From: Colias croceus
Taxonomy: Eukaryota > Arthropoda > Insecta > Lepidoptera > Pieridae
NCBI RefSeq assembly: GCF_905220415.1
Contig: NC_059547.1
Location: 9,126,501-9,190,500 of the forward strand
Reading direction: 5' to 3'
Length of the DNA stretch: 64,000 nucleotides
Shown in pieces: positions 27,001 through 37,000 of the stretch; positions within the stretch are counted from its first letter, which is position 1, and each line of letters opens with the position of its first letter. Below the pieces are notes generated by a model that was given only the letters and a program-made list of their open reading frames with translations, had not been told where the DNA came from and searched no databases. A program made the translations under genes and the position numbers.

Positions 27001-30000
27001 AGCCTACCTTCAAATTTATTATCACTATTAAGTACAGCCAGGTCTTTGTTTCAGTTTACATTCATGGCTGTAGCATCTCTGAATTCATATTTTTAATTCG
27101 GTAAACAATAATAAATGAGAGAACTACCTTTCTTATTTTCTTTTTCTTCTAATACAACTTTCATTATACTGTTCTAAACCGAATACAAAATTGCATAAAT
27201 TACATAAAAAACACGATAAGAAGACTGGAGATATTGTAAAATAATATTTATGTTTATCTCAAGAAGTTGTATAATCAGGGATCACTTAAAAAATGTATGC
27301 AATAAAAGCTTCAAAGTCAACCAGCAGGTGTTTCCATTATGTAGTTAATAAATTAAGTTATCTTTGTTTACTTGAGATAAAAACGTTTGTTCTCCCTGTA
27401 TAAGAAGAAATTAAAATAAGTATTACAGGCCACGCTAAGGCGAAGGACGCCGCTTCAAATCTGGCCACTTGCAAGATTTTTTTTTTGTTTCTTTCAAATT
27501 TTCAGTAATATCAGCTGACAACAAGTTTTGAGGAGTTAATCGTGATATATTTGAGATAATATTTATTGAAGAAGGTAAGACAAAATTACTAATAAGGTAA
27601 ATAAACGGATACATTTGAAAAATAATCAAATTGAAAACCGAAATCAAACAGTAAGCAAATTAATCTAATTAATCACCATCAATCAAAGTAATTCATGGCC
27701 TCTTTTTAAAGACAGTTCCCTCCTTTTCTAGAAATAATACCAATTTATAAGTAATCGACTGGAGTACTCTTGACACGCACATCCCGGATCCATTAAAATA
27801 CTACTTTATCATTATTATTAGAACTAGAACTAGATATTTTCTCCCAATTTATTGAAAAAATAGTCAATTGGCTTTGCTCTAAACTCGTATAAAACTGAAC
27901 GTAAAAACAAGGAGATCATGCAAAATATGGTTCTCAATTGGCAAACCATATCAACCAACAAAGATTATCATTTTTATAGATACAATAATACATTCAACTT
28001 AAAGAAACTAAAAGGCTGAGGACGGAAATCCCGCTAGGGTAAAATAACGATTTAATTTATTTCCTCTTCATCACATAAAGGTTATTAAAAAACTGCACAT
28101 ATTTAAACGTGCAATTATGCTATCGCTATACACGATCAACGATGATTAATAAGTTGATATAAATTATTATTATGACATACGCGAATTAAATTAAACTTTA
28201 TCGCACGATCAATTCTTAGAATTGAACAGATTTCTTGTTATTGTGTTGAGGGCATGGGTATAAAATACGTACACCAAACGACACTACAAGTTATCTAGCC
28301 AGCCAAAATTACCGCACTGAAGGGAGCTCCTCAGTCTTTAAAGATGATTTTGCAAAGCAGTTTTATCGCAGCTCTTGAAAGTTTCTTATAATCAAATAAT
28401 TTCACAATTATCTCATCAACGAAAACAGTAATTTCTTCACTATAATCATTCGTATAATTACATGGTTCCATTTTAAAAGAAACAAGACAGATAAAAGCGA
28501 AAATTATCGCCGTTCTAAATTCATCACTTTCTACGAAACAATGGTTGGAAGTTGGAACCATACAAATAATACAAAAAGCTTGGCCACCATCTGAATACCT
28601 ACTTAAGTCGAGCAAAAACAGAATATTATACCAGCGGTTCAAGTCTTTGTTCCCACTAATTACTTCCAGTACCCGCAACGTTGACACAACATTTTTAGCC
28701 ACATTTTACAAGAGCATGGTCGGCAGCTCGAAATTTACATGCATACAGTAGAGTTACGTACGTAAGCACGATTCCCTAAAAGAAAAGTGGAAAACTGTGT
28801 GAAACACGACTTCAGTTCTTTCTTTGACGAGACTCGAAACGACTCCTTTCCATTTACCGTAAGTCTCCGTGAAATTTCACTCTTATAGAAGAGGATAAAC
28901 ACACGGAAATGAAATATGTTTTCGGTAAAATATTATTGAATACAACGTGTATACGAAGCTCCAAACTTCCATGCAAAAGCAGTATCTATATTATGCATCT
29001 TCAAATCCTTCTGCGTAATCCATAACTACGCCACTATTCAACTTGTATACAAAATTTAAATATGGCATGAAAAATAAATTCAGCCTCGCTTATATGTCAA
29101 CAGTCCTATGAATAGTGCATATTAAATTTATTATGTGCTAAATTATTTTACTTTTGTCTATAGGTAATATTATACTGCTTCATGTTTACCTACTGCATAA
29201 CAGATTTAAAAAAAATATTACAATTGCCAATAGGTCTTTTCTTGTACATATGAGGATAATTATTGTACATTATTTGTCTTATCTAATTTACAGTAATTTT
29301 ATTTCATATGATTTGTTTTTAGTTCGTCTAATAAACTTGTTTTCCTCTGAATACGGTCAGAATAGATACAAATCCCCCATTCATGCCAATACAATCAATA
29401 CAACAAGACACATCCGGTATAAATCCACCATACAACACCACAAGCACTAAATAAACAACCAATGTGTAATGAGATTCTACGTCTAGTCTGATGCATCATC
29501 GCAAATAATAGAACGATCAGTTGCCAAAATATCCGAGTACATGACTAATTGCACGGATGTCCCATAATGACTAAAATGCTGCATAGATTAATTAGGGTGT
29601 AGACGTAACCCGATATCCCAATTGAAACGTGGGGCTGAGACAGCTAATGAGTATGTTTGGAAGCCGCGCCATTCTTCGAGTGCAAGCGCTTTGAATAACT
29701 CTCGGTGTTTAATGGGCTAATGAAAGGACTTGGGCTATTTAAACTTGATGGTATTTGACGTCAAGTGGACGATCGATAAACCTAAATCGTAAATTAAGTG
29801 TTTCATTCACAATTAACAATTATCGCATAATAAAATAAACAATTAAACATACTTAATTTTTTCTCAGAAAGAGGAAATGCAATTATACCTAATAAAGTAC
29901 CTCCGAACTTATCTTAACAGGTACATCCTAATGCCTTGGATTTTTCGTACGCGATGCTGATTTCTAATTGCTTTCATATTAGAAAATTTTGGTAATCACC

Positions 30001-33000
30001 GACCCTACACAAAACTACCGAACACAAGCACATCATCCATTGCTACATCTCCATTACCAACACATCAATTAACATATAAAGAACCGTAACCTAACAATGT
30101 TGATTCATAATCCGACCTCTTAATGAACACAACACAGCGTGAAGCACACTGCAACGTAGTATATAAGTGATTCACATTTTTTCACTACGCAATTATGATA
30201 ACTACGTCGAGGGCGGGTGCGTTGACCCCGTTCATCCGTCAATGATTAGATACAAGAACGCTTATTACCCTCAAACCTAGTGAGATTAGAGCCCACTGCG
30301 GCCTGCACATATTTGATGCACACTGCAAATTCACTTTCAAAGTCGTACAAACATTTGCACAGCGAAATGAAACTGCAGCGAGATATGAAAGTACGAAAAT
30401 CTATTTGGGTATTTTTATGATAGTTACACTGTGGTCTTTTATCATAAAATTTCATAATGAAGTAATGCTATAGCAAAATGGTTGTTTTTAAGTTTAAAAA
30501 TTATGTTTATACAAAATTCTGTAGTTAGATTATTTTTAATGATGCTCCATAGGTTCATTGTACATAATGAGTAAATATAACCAATGTTTTTGCTTACATT
30601 CCTCATTCGGACATTAATTATGAGAAAATCTGTACATTGTCATTGTTTTATCAAAACATTAGTTTTTTTATTACCACATTTAAAAACACAACTTTAGCAA
30701 ATTTTACGAATTAAATAAAAGCCACAATCTCAAGGTAGATTCATGTACTTCTTTTGGTGACCTTGAAATTAAAAATGTGTCTTTGTTGAAATTATCTAAT
30801 GCAAAAACAACAGCAATATATGCATATCCTATCTTAAATAAACCGCAACTACTTCGCACTTCTTTTTGGACAGTAGGCTTTGAGATAACTTACTCAATAA
30901 ATTACTTAGTAAACATTTAATCTTAACAATATGCAAGTTGAAGACAAGTCAAGAACTGTAGACGTAAACCATAATTATAAATCTACTACATAATTAAAAA
31001 TCAGCTATACAACCTTTTAACACATTTCTACCCTCACAAATTCACACACTCATCTAATATATAAAAATCAATGCCACTTTTCGTTGTAATTCCATAACTC
31101 GAGAACGGCTGAACCGATTTCGATAATTCTTTTTTTATTATATTCCTTGAAGTACGAGGATGGTTCTTATGTAGAGAAAACGTTAATATGTACCACGGGC
31201 GAAGCCGGGGCGGACCGCTAGTTCATAATAAAATCAACTCTAAGTTATACAAAATAGAACTCACTTTACAATCGTTGTGCCGATAGCACCAAGTACATCC
31301 GAACAGCAGTCCCACCGCTGTGATAACCAACGCCAGCGCTGGTAACGCGTACAGCCCACCTCCCGTACCCCATGCTGGGATTATACCATTCGAATCTAAA
31401 ACAATTGAAGTTATCTACTAATTACTAAGTAACAGTATATGATTTGTTTGTGTCAGGGATGGGAATGATAGGTGAAGAATGTAAGAGGTACCTAGAACTA
31501 AGGATATAGTGATAAGTTTACAATTTAGTTTAATATATGTATGGTTTGGGGTATGCTGTAAATAAATAAATAAATAAACATATAAATACAATTACTACTA
31601 ATTAGTAGTACTAAGTAACATGTGAGCCGATAAAGAACTGTGCGATCAAACTAAGAGTATGATGGACTTAGCATTATATTTTTATTTATTTATTTAATCA
31701 TTTATTGTACCACACCATTTAATATTACAATGTACAGTATAATATATAATTGTATGGATGCGAAGTACAAAAGGTGACCTTATCGCTTAAAAGCGATTTC
31801 TTTCAGGCCACCTATATTGTAATGTAAGCTGTTAATTGGAACTAATTTATTATGTTAATAATTCAATTTGATTTATGAGTCACACAAAATGAAATAAACC
31901 ATTATTGATATACAAAAGTTTTTTAAGTAAATTGTGTTTATCAAATGAGACACAAAGGTTGACACTCCTATTTTAAGTTGGATTACACACCCTGGCCTTC
32001 CATCAGGCAGCTAGGGCTTTAGTTTATAGCCAGCTTATCTAAATTGGAGGTTGTCATTCTTATGATGAATATAATATGCTTGTTTATTACATTTGATCAA
32101 TGGATACTTTAACTATTGAGTCACTTCAAATAATGTAATACAAATAAATAAACAAACAAATAGGATTGTAATGAAAGACCTACTTATAGAGACAAAGTAA
32201 TACACTATTGACTATTGAGATAGTAAATGTATTTTTTTCACATATTATATACCTAAGTATAGTTTTATCTACATACCCAGACTAGGTAACTGGATACAAA
32301 GTAGATTAAAAAAAAATTGATCATAATATCTATAACTTTGTATTTTGTGCAAAAACTGTTATAATATTTGATGCATTACAACTTCTACATTTATAAAATC
32401 AGTAACATAGGAAAGGATAGGATTCTAAATTCAATCTTTTAGTTGCAGCACACTTCATCCACAGGACAGGAAGGAAGATTGTTACTACTTATCTAGTTAT
32501 TTGTTTTTGTTGATCTAGTGCAAACATAACAAATGCAGTATAATCTAGGAATTTCTGATTTTTTACGGTCCGGTGTGACATGAAAAAATCGATGAATTGG
32601 CTTGTGCACATTGGCAAATGACGGACAGTAAAATTACATATAGTGCACAAGCTAGTATTTAGATTAATGGCGTGCCATACCTGACCGTAAAAAATTGGCA
32701 TGCCAGACAGTAAAATTCCTTGTAGTGCACAAACACCCTTACAGACAAATTAATGAAAACATGGAAAGTGTCACCAGTGACCGAATTTTTTATTTTTTAC
32801 TGTTTTATGATGTTTAACAAAATGAATATACAGTACATATTGTGGCATTACAATAATTACATTTATTGTCCTATTCTCCTCTACCATCCAGCATGTTGAT
32901 TAATATTATATCCATGTTTAGAATTAATTACATAAAAAGCAAACCGCTTAAACGGATAGTCATATAAATACATTACATTAGAATAACGAAGATTGAGGAG

Positions 33001-33282
33001 AATTAGAAAACATGATTGAACAATGTTTTAATATTTTCGTTCATAATTTAGCATTTTTTTATCGATTTTAAATGGAAAATTTATGAATAAAATTTCAAGT
33101 ACAGAAGTCACAATGTGAGTAAGTGATAATTGTCTAACGTATTCCCAGATTTAAATTTTTATTATTTAAATTATTAACTTACCATGAGGGTAGGCTTGCG
33201 GCGTTGGTCCAATTGGCAAACCATTTACCGTGTATAAGCCTGAAGAGGCCAAAAATAATACCACCCATAACATAGCCATCAT
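301..33282 (-). CDS. LMTK: Lemur-type receptor kinase (LMTK family), probable pseudokinase, 15 coding exons, ~2591 aa
   Basis: Exons in gene order: 33282-33183, 31395-31265, 15251-15228, 13868-13589, 13187-13120, 12875-12669, 12512-12382, 11969-11837, 11034-10919, 10322-6734, 6623-6485, 6150-6012, 5666-3355, 2840-2656, 522-301 (TAG stop); total 7776 nt, all junctions in frame. A signal peptide (MMAMLWVVLFLASSG) and very short ectodomain precede a membrane helix at residues 48-69, then CTWC, a possible palmitoylation site. This small-ectodomain, huge-tail architecture is that of LMTK/AATYK proteins. The kinase domain (~188-415) has the glycine loop GRGWFG (195-200), VAVK Lys219, alpha-C Glu236, APE 347-349 and VWSLG 363-367, but lacks HRD Asp, catalytic Asn and DFG. 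Tail exons 10 and 13 are acidic, Ser/Thr-rich and probably disordered. Family members regulate endosomal trafficking and neurite growth in vertebrates; a role here is inferred. Exon 8 and microexon 3 are the least certain parts. Confidence 0.85.
523..2655. other. LMTK last intron (2.1 kb), AT-rich
   Basis: Intron between LMTK exons 14 and 15. It is mostly AT-rich and unstructured, with a minisatellite near 1330-1470, a short CA run near 1537, and A/T and G homopolymers near 2500 and 2600. I see no further gene. Confidence 0.6.
1331..1470. repeat. Minisatellite of GGTACA/AAGTACAC units
   Basis: A stretch made of variants of GGTACACGAAGTACAC and CTAGGCACATAG, with a longer phrase (CTAGGCACATAGGGTACACG) recurring about 54 bp later. 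It lies in the last LMTK intron and creates a spurious 97-aa open frame on the minus strand. Confidence 0.75.
3121..3330 (+). repeat. Lepidopteran SINE-like interspersed repeat (type A)
   Basis: Begins ACTAGCTGCGCTCCGCGG and ends TTATAATATTAGTATAGAT. Similar copies occur here near 15811 (reverse), 36371, 46193 and 55625 (reverse), sharing phrases such as TCACCCGCGTG, TTGGTCTTAGCGTGATGATA and ATCGGACCAGTAGTT. It sits 25 bp from the donor site of LMTK exon 13, inside the intron. Confidence 0.75.
5745..6005. repeat. (TG)n microsatellite and alternating purine-pyrimidine tract
   Basis: A pure TG run at about 5971-6002 continues into imperfect alternating purine/pyrimidine sequence (GTGCGTACGCATGTGTGTGC). 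It fills most of the 345-bp intron between LMTK exons 12 and 13 and reaches to about 10 nt from the exon 12 donor site, reading as CA repeats on the transcript. Confidence 0.85.
10550..10688. repeat. Minisatellite of CCCTGTATACAAA-type units
   Basis: Repeated variants of CACCCTGTATACAAAACAC and ATAATCCACCCTGTATAC at a period of roughly 15-18 bp, in LMTK intron 9. Its last unit serves as the target site of the SINE that follows. Confidence 0.75.
10689..10898 (+). mobile_element. tRNA-derived SINE with intact promoter boxes and target-site duplication
   Basis: The 5' part looks like a tRNA gene: A box TGGTACAGTGG at 10705-10715 and perfect B box GGTTCGATTCC at 10747-10757. A non-tRNA body follows (GTCTCTGCCTGGTAGGACGC onward). 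It is flanked by a perfect 12-bp direct repeat, ATAATCCCCTGT, at 10677-10688 and 10899-10910, the signature of LINE-driven insertion. It lies within about 15 bp of the LMTK exon 9 donor site, antisense to the gene. The sequence after the B box does not close an acceptor stem, so it is not a tRNA gene. Confidence 0.85.
11009..11790. repeat. Tandem array of the LMTK exon 9 acceptor region (~9 units of ~92 bp)
   Basis: Units begin near 11011, 11104, 11197, 11262, 11357, 11450, 11536, 11629 and 11721. The first unit contains the true 3' splice site and first codons of LMTK exon 9 (minus strand TTGCAG then GGTGCCAGCGAGGTGTGG). Following units repeat this plus intronic sequence (AAGTCATATTTTAGCTTGGC). 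Copies 2, 3 and 5 stay close to the exon sequence; the far copies are increasingly diverged. Confidence 0.9.
12046..12209 (+). mobile_element. 3' fragment of an RTE-like non-LTR retrotransposon
   Basis: An open frame ending near 12177 encodes CLTPEAAKDRTMWRRS and then ADPK before a stop, resembling the C-terminal DRxxWRR...ADP motif of RTE-clade endonuclease/reverse transcriptase proteins. The DNA ends in a GAGATGATGATGAG microsatellite-like tail, typical of such elements. It is truncated at the 5' end and lies in LMTK intron 7. Confidence 0.6.
14520..14555. repeat. Perfect 14-bp inverted repeat
   Basis: GATCCGAATTTTAC, an 8-bp spacer CGCTATAT, then GTAAAATTCGGATC. It could form a hairpin, or be the remnant of a small foldback element, in LMTK intron 3. 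Confidence 0.85.
15018..15175 (+). mobile_element. MITE-like element, family X copy 1
   Basis: Contains GTGTGCCGAGCACACGTGT followed by AAGTGAAACTTCTTTG (15048) and ends with AAAGAAGTTTCACTT (15152-15166), an inverted repeat. A second copy with the same order of motifs is at about 35810-35950 in ELAC2. No coding capacity. Confidence 0.65.
15228..15251 (-). CDS. LMTK: 24-nt microexon of LMTK (PNEGTDNQ)
   Basis: Flanked by a pyrimidine-rich acceptor (TTTTCTTGTCTCCAG) and a GTAGCT donor on the minus strand. It is phase 0 at both ends, so it can be skipped without a frameshift. It would encode eight residues just inside the membrane helix. The neighbouring exons also join in frame without it, so the call rests only on its splice sites. 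Confidence 0.5.
15811..15990 (-). repeat. SINE-like interspersed repeat (type A), reverse copy
   Basis: Reverse complement of the 3121-3330 family: starts ACTAATATTATAAAGCTGAG, then GTTTGTTTGTTTGTC, CTTCTGGTCCGATT, ATAGCCCATTTATCAAGGAA and CACGCTAAGACCAACAGGAG. Confidence 0.7.
18985..20128. repeat. Tandem duplication, 572-bp unit, two identical-looking copies
   Basis: The sequence from 18985 repeats from 19557 (for example ATAATTCGAATAGCGATGTG at 18990 and 19562) and continues without a difference that I could see to CATCTTGG at 19556 and 20128. The repeat lies in the large LMTK intron and contains no gene. Confidence 0.9.
21275..23230 (-). mobile_element. pogo/Tigger-like DNA transposon, defective, with nested element
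   Basis: Terminal inverted repeats start GGGGAAG at both ends (left GGGGAAGTGGGCCCAAAGG; right end, reverse complement, GGGGAAGGAGGCCTAAAGT) and are flanked by TA, the mariner/pogo target duplication. Variants of GGGCAAAGCGGGC recur near both ends. On the minus strand, 22735-22652 encodes a start MVSKYKCKTSK and 22070-21990 continues with VATKYGIPRTTLQRHLKS, a pipsqueak-type helix-turn-helix typical of pogo transposases. A later frame (21990-21778) has FYGLSKQEFMEL, resembling the following CENPB-type region. No DDE catalytic domain is present, and frames are broken. Confidence 0.8.
22074..22648 (+). mobile_element. PIF/Harbinger-like non-autonomous element nested in the pogo element
   Basis: A 575-bp element with 25-bp inverted ends matching at 22 positions (left starts AGCCGCGTATAGATTAAGCG, right reverse complement AGGTGCGTATAAATTAAGCG), flanked by TAA at 22071-22073 and 22649-22651, the 3-bp target duplication of PIF/Harbinger elements. 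It is GC-rich with many CGCG runs. It carries a decayed MADF-like fragment near 22360-22500 (YHNKSVRYDAWVEISKK, then DLKKKMTILLASYRR), with the preceding LWN part in another frame. Confidence 0.8.
31053..31222 (-). repeat. SINE-like interspersed repeat (type B), reverse copy
   Basis: Contains CTCGAGAACGGCTGAACCGA and ends GGGCGAAGCCGGGGCGGACC then GCTAGT, the reverse complement of the ACTAGCGGTCCGCC head seen at 37632 and 40932. Confidence 0.65.
31480..31830. repeat. LINE 3'-tail-like remnants
   Basis: Sequence ending TGTAAATAAATAAATAAATA (about 31556-31580), then a second piece with AAGGTGACCTTATCGCTTAA and a small hairpin CGCTTAAAAGCG followed by TTTCTTTCAGGCCACC. Such phrases are common in insect non-LTR 3' ends. 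I cannot assign families. Confidence 0.35.
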
Positions 33283-34031
33283 TTTATCATTATTTGCACA
33301 GCCGTATTATTTTTCGTTTCATTATTTATTATTCCAATACATCACCACAACACAAAAAATAGACGGTCCATGACAGGTATGCACTTACGAAAAATACTAG
33401 AACACTACACAATACTGACGGTTTAACTTATGTGAAAAGAACATTTTCAGGTTTCAGATTATTAATTACCCGTTTATTATTTTTATTGAATAGGCTTTTC
33501 ACAAACATTTACATATAAATTGCGCAACCCACAGCTGTACAGAACGCCATTTTTCGATTTCAGTGTTGCTTGCTTCAAATGAATTATTATCACTGTCATG
33601 CACTTCCAATTTTGAAAGATGGTAATAAGCTAGTTACATGATTTCTTAAAAATTAAAGAATTATCAAAAGTGATAAAAGATAACAATAAAAATATATAAA
33701 AATAATAAATATCTCTTAAACATTTACGTAATAGGTTATATTATATTGTACAATCTTGCTTTTCATCTTATTGACTTTAGCCATGTCCATTGTCCAATTT
33801 AAAAAATTAATCTTTCAATGTCAAAAGAAAAAAAACATCGGCTTTCAACAGTTTGCGGAAAAACAGTTGTTCTAAATCTAAAAATGTGCAAATGTTACAA
33901 TAAAATATTATAGTAATTAAATATAAAATAAGTTAAAATTATGTTCAACAGCTGAAAAGTAAAATTTGATGAAAGATTTCCAAGGAATGCTCGTAAACTT
34001 AGGCTAAAAGTAAAAAAAATAACCTCTTCAC
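33283..34031. promoter_or_regulatory. Divergent intergenic region between LMTK and ELAC2
   Basis: About 750 bp separates the start codons of LMTK (minus) and ELAC2 (plus). It is AT-rich and holds the 5' UTRs and presumably both promoters. I see no clear core promoter motif. Confidence 0.5.
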
Positions 34032-37000
34032 ATGAACGGTAAACTTAGATTATTCAGGAAAGTAGTTAGATGTAATTTACATAAATATTTCTACTCTAGT
34101 AATAGTAATAATCGGCTGTTGGATCTTTTAGCCAACATGCCGAAGTCAAATACTGGAAAAACAGCTGAAGTTCAGCGTCAAAGATTAAAACTTCCTAGAA
34201 AGGGAGAAAAATATGGTCCTAGCACTATATACTTACAAGTACTGGGTTCCGGGGCTCGAGGAGCACCCAACACACTATATTTATTTACAGACCAAAAAAG
34301 GTATGGACATAATTATTGTTTTTATAAACATAATAAGTACTTATTAGATTTGAAATTGTTGTGAAAAGAAAACGTTCCAAAAATTGTTCTTTTTTTTGTA
34401 ACCTTATTTATTAAGTATTATGATAGTTTTAAAATTAAACACAATTTCTAGATATTTATTTAACTGCGGAGAATGCAGTCAGCGTCTTGCACATGAGCAC
34501 AAAGTGAAGTTATCAAGGTTGGATCACATCTTTATAACAAGCAAGACTTGGAGGAATGTAGGCGGTCTGCCTGGGTTGTCTCTCACTCTGCAAGATGTCG
34601 GAGTTCCTAATATTACACTGCACGGTCCAGAAGGATTGGTAAGAATATTATAACATAGTGTTTGTCACTGAATTTTAGATGTGATATGTCAATACTAGCA
34701 AATTATGGAATAGATAATATTATGTTATAATGCATATTATTATATTATTATGCATAGGTATAAATGCACTATGTATTACATCAGAACATGAAATAAATAA
34801 TATTAATAAGTTTTAGTTCTCCAAATAGTAAGGAATTAAGAAAACTAAACAAACCTTAATATATTTGGATAAACAAACCTAATTTAAATTGTTTTTTTTT
34901 TTCTATAATTCAATTTTATATTTGTCTTACAGGATGAATTATACAATGCTACAAAAAGATTTGTAATAATGAAAGATTTAAATGTGACTATGGCCAAATG
35001 CAGCCCCACAGAAGATTTTGAAGATAGTGTGATGTCAGTTAAATATGTATTACTGTAAGTATAAAAACTTAAATATTCATACTTGTTTTTTTATTATTCA
35101 CAAAAGCAAAGTTGACGAAATAGCTTTACCAACTGCTATTAGCAAGTATACCACTGAAGGTAACCTGTGGCAATCCACATTATGTACCAATGCCATTGCT
35201 TAAAAAACAATATGAAAATGTAGCTTTCCGCCTGTGGCTTCGCCCGCATTTTCAAAGGAAAACCCGCATAGTTTCCGATCCCGTGGGATTTCCGGGATAA
35301 AACTTATCCTATGTGTTAATCCAAGTTACCCTCTATATGTGTGCTAATTTTAATTGTAATCGGTTCAGTAGTATTTGCGTGAAAGAGTAACAAACACACA
35401 CACATCCTCACAAACTTTCTCATATAATATTAGTAGGAAGGATTATTGTAACTACAAAATAATGTTATCCCATAATAAAATTAATACTTTTCAGTTTATT
35501 CATGGTTTTATTCAATACTTACAACTATTTTTGTTTGTAGTGGTCCTCACAATAGTCTGCTCAGTTCAGACCTAAAGCCAGCTGCCAAAAAACCCAAACT
35601 AGATACAACAAGAACAGAAACAATGGATCAAGAGTTTGAGGAATTCATCCATGATGACACTGATTACTATAGAGCGAAATCTGATCATAAAAATGCAGAC
35701 AGCAACAAAAATAAAAATCTTAAACATAAACCTAGGTCGCCTGTTGAAAAAGGTAAAAAACAATATCTCTTGATCTATGACTACTAACATTGTAAACAAA
35801 TTACATAAAAAAGAGCATGTGTGCCGAGCACACGTGTCAAAAGTGAAACTTCTTTGGCCAGATTAAAATAAACCAGAATCGTTGCCTTACTCTACGACGT
35901 GATGTTGAAATTTTGCTTCCAGAAGCCTGAAGAAGTTTCACTTCAAAAATAAATTTATAAATATAAAACTTGTTGATCTATGAATTCAATAATTCAATAA
36001 TAATTCAATAATTTTATTATCCAAAATAATATGATACATACAATATAAGAACCCTTGTTCCCACACTAGGATTCCCTGTGTCGTGGGCTATTTGTACTAA
36101 CATTGTAATTATATTACTTACATTTAACATTTTTGTATTTTTTTCAGACGCAATGAAGAAGAGGGCAGAGAAACTGATGCATAATTTAAATAAACTAGGC
36201 ACTACAAATACAGTTGCATACATTTGTACACTTAAGGTATGTAACAGTAAACGAAAATATTGAATAACACTCTAAAAATAATTATTTTTCTTTTATGAAT
36301 GTTTTTTTTTTATATTTCCAAAGATATTTAATAATTGAAGTTCTAGTTAGTATCTACAAAAATATACATAACTAGCTGTGCCGCGCGGTTTCACCCGCGT
36401 GGCTCCGCTCCTGTTGGTCTTAGCGTGATAATATATAGCCTATATTACTCATGGATAATGTAGCTTTCGAATGGTGAAAGAATTTTTAAAATCGGTCCAG
36501 TAGTTTATGAGCCTATTCATTATAATCAAACAAACAAAGTTTTCCTCTTTATAATATTATAGTGTAGATAATATGATCATTAATTATCAAGATTCTCGAG
36601 TATATTGTACTTTAAAATAATATACGCCAGTAAAAAAATCCATGTTTCAAATACTTATTTATTTTCATATTGCAGAAACGGCTAGGTACCCTAGATTTAG
36701 AGAAATGCGTAGAATTCGGCGTGAAGCCAGGTCCATTGCTTGGTCAATTGAAGAGTGGGCAAGATGTAGTGTTGCCTGATGGAAGACTAGTGTTGTCCAA
36801 AGATGTGAAGACGCCTGATGATCCTGGACCGGTTTTTATTGGTAATAAAATTGTCTCAATTATTATTTTTAGTATGTAGTAAATTACCTAAGGAGTCCTT
36901 TTTCATGCATATTGTAGAAAAAAAAAATTGTTAATTGATTTAATGATAAAAATGAATTATGATAAAAACACCTATTTATTATAAAGTTCTCTCATAAAAT

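Larger units (their letters stand above)
15252..31264. other. 16-kb LMTK intron
   Basis: This intron separates the membrane-helix exon from the juxtamembrane exons. It contains the repeats listed separately (15811-15990, 18985-20128, 21275-23230, 31053-31222) and otherwise AT-rich sequence in which I find no convincing coding exon. A modestly GC-richer patch near 26190-26300 and another near 25640-25830 have no recognisable content. Confidence 0.6.
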
